Positions 59,640-64,000 of a stretch of DNA of 64,000 nt are shown piece after piece. Both the position numbers and the translations under genes were made by a program. Positions within the stretch are counted from its first letter, which is position 1, and the number at the start of each line of letters is the position of its first letter. The notes beneath the pieces were generated by a model that saw nothing but the letters and a program-made list of their open reading frames with translations, did not search any database and was not told the origin of the DNA. Source of the stretch: Myrica gale (lineage: Eukaryota > Streptophyta > Magnoliopsida > Fagales > Myricaceae). Location of the stretch: NCBI GenBank assembly GCA_963930655.1, contig OZ005615.1, forward strand, positions 11,178,001-11,242,000, read 5' to 3'.

Positions 59640-61975
59640 ACATAAACGAAAGACTCAATTCTTCTTGTACCTCAAGACATTGCATTTTTATTTATTTAAT
59701 GTGACTGAATTTGAAATCATATGTCACAACACAACGCTAATTCTGTAATGATTAATTCATTTTGGTTCCAATAATTTTATATAAACTACGCAATTAAAGT
59801 TCACTGTTATTTTTATTAAAGTGAGTAAACATAGATCACATAGTAGGTTTATCTTTTCTTGTATCTTTATTTAGTTTTTAGTTTTTACATAAAATACACT
59901 TTATTTAGTTTATATTTTCTTTGATGGTTGTAGGAATAATAAGTAAAGGTTTCTGGTCTTGCCTATATAAAAGGGCTTGCATTTCCATTAGAACCACCCA
60001 CAAAGTTATAAGGTAAAAATAGAAACATCCCCTGTAGAAAAACTCTACTACCTTTTGTAGATATTTCAATTTGTTCAAGCATAAATGTCTGTAGGTAAAA
60101 TATCCTATTATATTTTTCAGTTCTCACATGACAACAAGCACACAAATTTGTTGATTTTTTTTTCACAAACACTTTTTTATAAACTTTAGCATAGTTTATC
60201 ATCATTTTTCATAAACTCCAACATTTTTACATATTTTTTTTTTATCAAATTATATTTCTCCACACTTTTGAGGCATTTAAACTCTCCAATTATTTGAGAT
60301 TAATATTAAAAAATTTATCAAATAAATTTACTCCAAAATCCCCTGTAGAGACGGGGTGAAATAGGAAAACGAAATACCGGGCTTCACCCGTTACCCAAAA
60401 AATACCCGGGCTACACCCGTCACCCAGTTAAAATTGTAGAACGGAAGAATAGAAAGTACAAACGACGCAATTTTCAGGGTCCGACCGGCGAGTCGAGAAA
60501 TCTCGGGTCGGCGGATTTGCCGATTCGTATACAATCTAATACTGTAAGCACTTCGAAAATATACGTTGCCCTAATCTATGGTTTATCTTTTCATTGAATT
60601 TTTATTCTTTTCACTTTCGTGGATTAATCTTCACGCTCTCGAGGTAATCTGAGGGAAGTGTTTTTGGTTGGTTTCTGAGAAAACGTAGAAAGCGAAGAAG
60701 AACCCAATAAAAACTTGAGTTTGTTGGCTTAAAACTTTTCTCATATTTTTTTTTTCTTTTTTGTCTTCTTTAGTTCTCATCATCAATACGATTGACTTTG
60801 CAAAGTTTGAACCTTCAAATTGTTCTTGATTGTTTAATTTCATGTGTATACATAGACTTATCCTCATGTCGATTGTGAGTGCTCTTGTAATAAAACTTAA
60901 ATAGACTATTCAAGAATAAAGAATTGTTGCCTTTAACGTCTGCGTGGATGTCTTTCTTCGTTGAGTTTGCTTCTGATCATCAATGTGGAATTTATTCACT
61001 GTTAGAGGGAGATCAGATTTTGGGTTTTCTTGAAGTATAGCTCAGTGTGTCATGAATTGTGATCGTGTCACAGAATTGTTATGCTGTAACTGTAACTGTG
61101 TAACTTTCAAAACCCTTAGCAAAGAAAAAAACTTTGAAAACCATTCATCATGCTTAAAGTCTCCTACCCAGAAGCCCATTCCGTCCTAAGAAAATCTCCA
61201 GCACCCTAGCCTCATGATTCCCCATAACAGAACAGGTGATGTTGATTTTAAGCCACCTTGAAGATGGTAGGTGGCCTATTGATGGTTGACACTGTTTTTG
61301 TTGTTCTATTACTCAAACTTTACATCCTCGTAGGAATGCATTTTATTTTTATGCGTGCAGGTCTCCTTTATTTGCTTCAGATAACCATCTTCCAGCTTTA
61401 TCTTATCCAAAACAGCCATTTAAAAAGCTTCTGATCTCTACTTCCTATTGGCCACTCTAGCTGCTAGGTGCTTCTTCTGCTACAGTAATCAATGCAAATT
61501 ACTTTAGGGCAGTTTAAATACCAGAATTGTTCACACACACACACACACACACACGTGTCTCTATGTATAGAAGTATGCATGAATTTATGTATATAGTGTG
61601 AGTGTGTGTCTGGTGTGTGTACTTCTATGGCATCTAATTCCCTATAGTTGCCAAGTCTTTTTGTGTGTTGGTAAATGTGCATAAGGATGCATTGCCCCAG
61701 ACCAAGTTTTATGGGGCCCAACTGCTACCAATGAATGACATACGTCATTCAACTTACTGATTAAGGCATGAAGCTGGTGATTATTTCTCAATGTTGATTT
61801 CTTGGGGTTAAGAGCCTGCTATATTACTAAAACTTAATAGGTCCTCCACCCCTTACCAATTCTGTATGCCATAATAATCTTTTAATCATAATGGAAAATT
61901 GTCTCTATTGTATGCTTAGTTTGCTTTTCTGATCATATGTTATTTATAATTGGGGGATTTGTTTCCGTATTGTAG
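59640..61975. promoter_or_regulatory. Spacer, probable 5'-UTR exon and intron of the second FAR1-related gene
   Basis: 59.6-60.4 kb is AT-rich with no gene recognised. At about 60430-60543 a GC-richer stretch ends in ACT|GTAAGC, a good splice donor. The coding exon at 61976 follows directly after TTGTAG, a good acceptor. A noncoding first exon with a 1.4-kb intron is therefore likely. A CA microsatellite lies at about 61533-61553. Confidence 0.5.
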
Positions 61976-64000
61976 ATGGCAGAAACCCCCCTTAACAGCG
62001 AGCAAGTGCCTGATGGTGAATGCAATGAGATTCAAAAAGAAGAAGATGGTGGAATGGCAGAATTAGATTATCAAAATGGTCTCTCTGAAGGAAGGAAGGA
62101 ATTTGTTGCACCTGCTGTTGGAATGGAGTTTGAGTCATATGATGATGCTTACAATTATTATAATTGCTATGCTAAGGAAGTGGGATTTCGTGTTAGGGTG
62201 AAGAATTCATGGTTCAAACGTAATAGTAGAGAGAAATATGGTGCAGTACTTTGTTGCAGCAGCCAGGGTTTCAAAAGAATTAAAGATGTAAATCGTTTAC
62301 GAAAGGAAACAAGAACAGGTTGTCCTGCAATGATAAGAATGAGGTTAGTGGACTCCCAAAGGTGGAGGGTACTGGAAGTTTCACTTGAACACAACCACTT
62401 GTTAGGTGATAAGATCTACAAATCAATTAAGAAGATGGGCAGTGGAACTAAAAGGAAACCAGAGTCAAATACTGATGCAGAAGTACGTACAATCAAGTTA
62501 TACCGAGCACTTGTGATAGATGCAGGAGGCAATGGCGACTCAAACTCTAATGCAAGAGAAGTCAGGAATTTTACCGATTGTCCCAATCAGCTGAACCTAA
62601 AAAAGGGTGACACTCAAGCCATTTATAACTATCTCTGCCGTATGCAATTGGCTAATCCGAACTTCTTTTACTTGATGGATATCGATGATGAAGGGCGTTT
62701 TAGTAATGTGTTCTGGATTGATGCTAGGTCTAGGGCTGCATGCGGTTATTTTGGTGATGTTGTTTATTTTGACAACACATACTTGTCAAACAAATACGAG
62801 ATCCCTCTTGTGGCATTTGTTGGCATAAATCATCATGGCCAATCAGTGTTGCTCGGTTGCAGCCTGCTTGCAGGTGAGACGAGAGAGTCTTATATTTGGT
62901 TGTTCAAAGCATGGCTAACATGTATGGCTGGACGCCCTCCACAAACTATTATTACTGATAGGTGCAAGGCTTTACAGGGTGCAATTGCAGAGGTGTTTCC
63001 AAGATCTCTCCATCGTTTTGGTTTATCACACATTATGAAAAGAGTCCCAGAAAAACTGGGAGGATTACGAAACTACGATGCTATCAGGAAAGCAATGATT
63101 AAAGCAGTTTATGATTCTCTGAAGGTGATTGAATTTGAAGCTGCATGGGGATTCATGATCCAGCGCTTTGGAGTTGGTGATCATGAATGGCTTCAATCTT
63201 TGTATGAAGACCGAGTTAGGTGGGCACCTGTTTATCTGAAAGACACATTTTTTGCTGGAATGTCTGCTGCACGTCCAGGTGAGAACATGAATCCTTTTTT
63301 CGATAGGTACGTGCATAAACAAACTCCTTTGAAAGAATTTCTCGATAAGTATGAATTGGCTCTTCATAAGAAGCACAAAGAAGAAGTCCTTGCCGATATT
63401 GAGTCAAGAAGCTCAAGCCCCTCGTTGAAAACAAGATGTTCTTTTGAATTGCAGCTCTCCAAAGTGTTCACCAGAGAAATTTTTAAGATGTTCCAATATG
63501 AAGTGGAAGAGATGTATTCTTGTTTTAGCACAACACAGTTACATGTTGATGGACCAATCATAATATTCTTGGTCAAGGAGCGTGTTTTGGGTGAGGGAAA
63601 TAGGAGGGAGATTAGGGATTATGAAGTTCTTTATAATAGAACAGCGGGGGAGGTTCGGTGTATTTGTAGCTGCTTTAACCTTTATGGGTACTTATGCCGA
63701 CATGCGTTGTGTATGCTTAATTTTAACGGGGTGGAGGAAGTTCCTCCCAAGTACATTCTGTCACGGTGGAAAAAGGATTACAAGCGGTTATACATTCCAG
63801 ATCTTGGCTCTGGTAATGCTACTGACCGCATGCAATGGTTTAATCAGCTATACAGGAGCGGCTTGCAAGTCGTGGAGGAAGGGGTGATTTCTCTAGACCA
63901 TTACAAGGTGGCATTGCAAGCTTTTGAGGAATCATTGAATAGGGTTCATGATGTTGAAGGCAGACAGGCATTACAAGCCTTTGAGGAGTCATTGGATTTG
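61976..64000 (+). CDS. Second FAR1-related (FRS) transcription factor, partial at window end
   Basis: Open from ATG 61976 through the window end (675 codons, no stop), in tandem with the gene at 52-55 kb and clearly paralogous to it. Order: short acidic N-terminus; FAR1 domain starting VGMEFESYDDAYNYYNCYAK with CCSSQGF, TGCPAMIR and EHNHL ligands; transposase-derived domain with VYFDNTYLSNKYEIP, GINHHGQS and IITDRCK (the Asp kept, unlike its neighbour); SWIM finger CICSCFNLYGYLCRHALCML. The last visible residues repeat QALQAFEESL, an internal duplication absent from the first gene. The start follows a splice acceptor and fits the paralogue's length. The missing C-terminus should be short. Confidence 0.93.
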   Translation, partial: MAETPLNSEQVPDGECNEIQKEEDGGMAELDYQNGLSEGRKEFVAPAVGMEFESYDDAYNYYNCYAKEVGFRVRVKNSWFKRNSREKYGAVLCCSSQGFKRIKDVNRLRKETRTGCPAMIRMRLVDSQRWRVLEVSLEHNHLLGDKIYKSIKKMGSGTKRKPESNTDAEVRTIKLYRALVIDAGGNGDSNSNAREVRNFTDCPNQLNLKKGDTQAIYNYLCRMQLANPNFFYLMDIDDEGRFSNVFWIDARSRAACGYFGDVVYFDNTYLSNKYEIPLVAFVGINHHGQSVLLGCSLLAGETRESYIWLFKAWLTCMAGRPPQTIITDRCKALQGAIAEVFPRSLHRFGLSHIMKRVPEKLGGLRNYDAIRKAMIKAVYDSLKVIEFEAAWGFMIQRFGVGDHEWLQSLYEDRVRWAPVYLKDTFFAGMSAARPGENMNPFFDRYVHKQTPLKEFLDKYELALHKKHKEEVLADIESRSSSPSLKTRCSFELQLSKVFTREIFKMFQYEVEEMYSCFSTTQLHVDGPIIIFLVKERVLGEGNRREIRDYEVLYNRTAGEVRCICSCFNLYGYLCRHALCMLNFNGVEEVPPKYILSRWKKDYKRLYIPDLGSGNATDRMQWFNQLYRSGLQVVEEGVISLDHYKVALQAFEESLNRVHDVEGRQALQAFEESLDL

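Overview
The window is nuclear DNA from a flowering plant, most likely a eudicot and possibly woody. The evidence is plant-type multi-exon genes with GT-AG introns (vacuolar H+-pyrophosphatase, VQ protein, two FAR1-related proteins), AT-rich intergenic DNA, and a dense load of plant transposable elements (LINEs, SINE-like retroposons, solo LTRs, MULE-, hAT- and Harbinger-type MITEs). I cannot name the species. No bacterial, organellar or viral gene was seen.

Layout. 1-2.7 kb: a LINE 3' end, then a broken 2-oxoglutarate dioxygenase. 3.2-3.9 kb: a large foldback element with a 9-bp target duplication. 4.3-10.0 kb (minus): a complete eight-exon type I vacuolar H+-pyrophosphatase, 763 aa. 10.8-26.3 kb: an accessory block with MULE-type MITEs, a direct segmental duplication whose copies document each other's insertions, a Ty3/gypsy relic beside a stray NHP2 exon, a 1.85-kb solo LTR with tRNA-like boxes, LINE ends and hAT-type elements. 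27.7-30.7 kb (plus): a complete four-exon glycerol kinase, 523 aa. 31.3-33.7 kb (minus): an LRR receptor-like-protein pseudogene cut by an A-tailed retroposon. 34.95-35.57 kb (minus): a VQ-motif protein. 38-44.4 kb: more MITEs and retroposons. 43.4-45.3 kb (plus): the 3' remnant of a plant formamidopyrimidine-DNA glycosylase gene. 47.2-51.6 kb (minus): an eleven-exon plastid-targeted alpha/beta-hydrolase-like protein, 386 aa. 52.0-55.3 kb (plus): an intact FAR1-related gene, 728 aa. 55.9-59.6 kb: a long inverted-repeat element that has collected fragments of at least three host genes and was later hit by a copia-like LTR. 62.0 kb to the window end (plus): a second FAR1-related gene, open at the edge.

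The exons of the pyrophosphatase, glycerol kinase, hydrolase and first FAR1-related gene sum to multiples of three and close on a stop codon, so those four models are well supported. The order FPG - alpha/beta hydrolase - FAR1-related matches, from memory, Arabidopsis AT1G52500-AT1G52510-AT1G52520. This suggests an ancestral block in which FPG is decaying and the FAR1-related gene has been duplicated in tandem. The host genes belong to unrelated pathways and do not form a cluster. The most novel material is the multi-gene-capturing element between the two FAR1-related genes, which themselves descend from a Mutator-like transposase.
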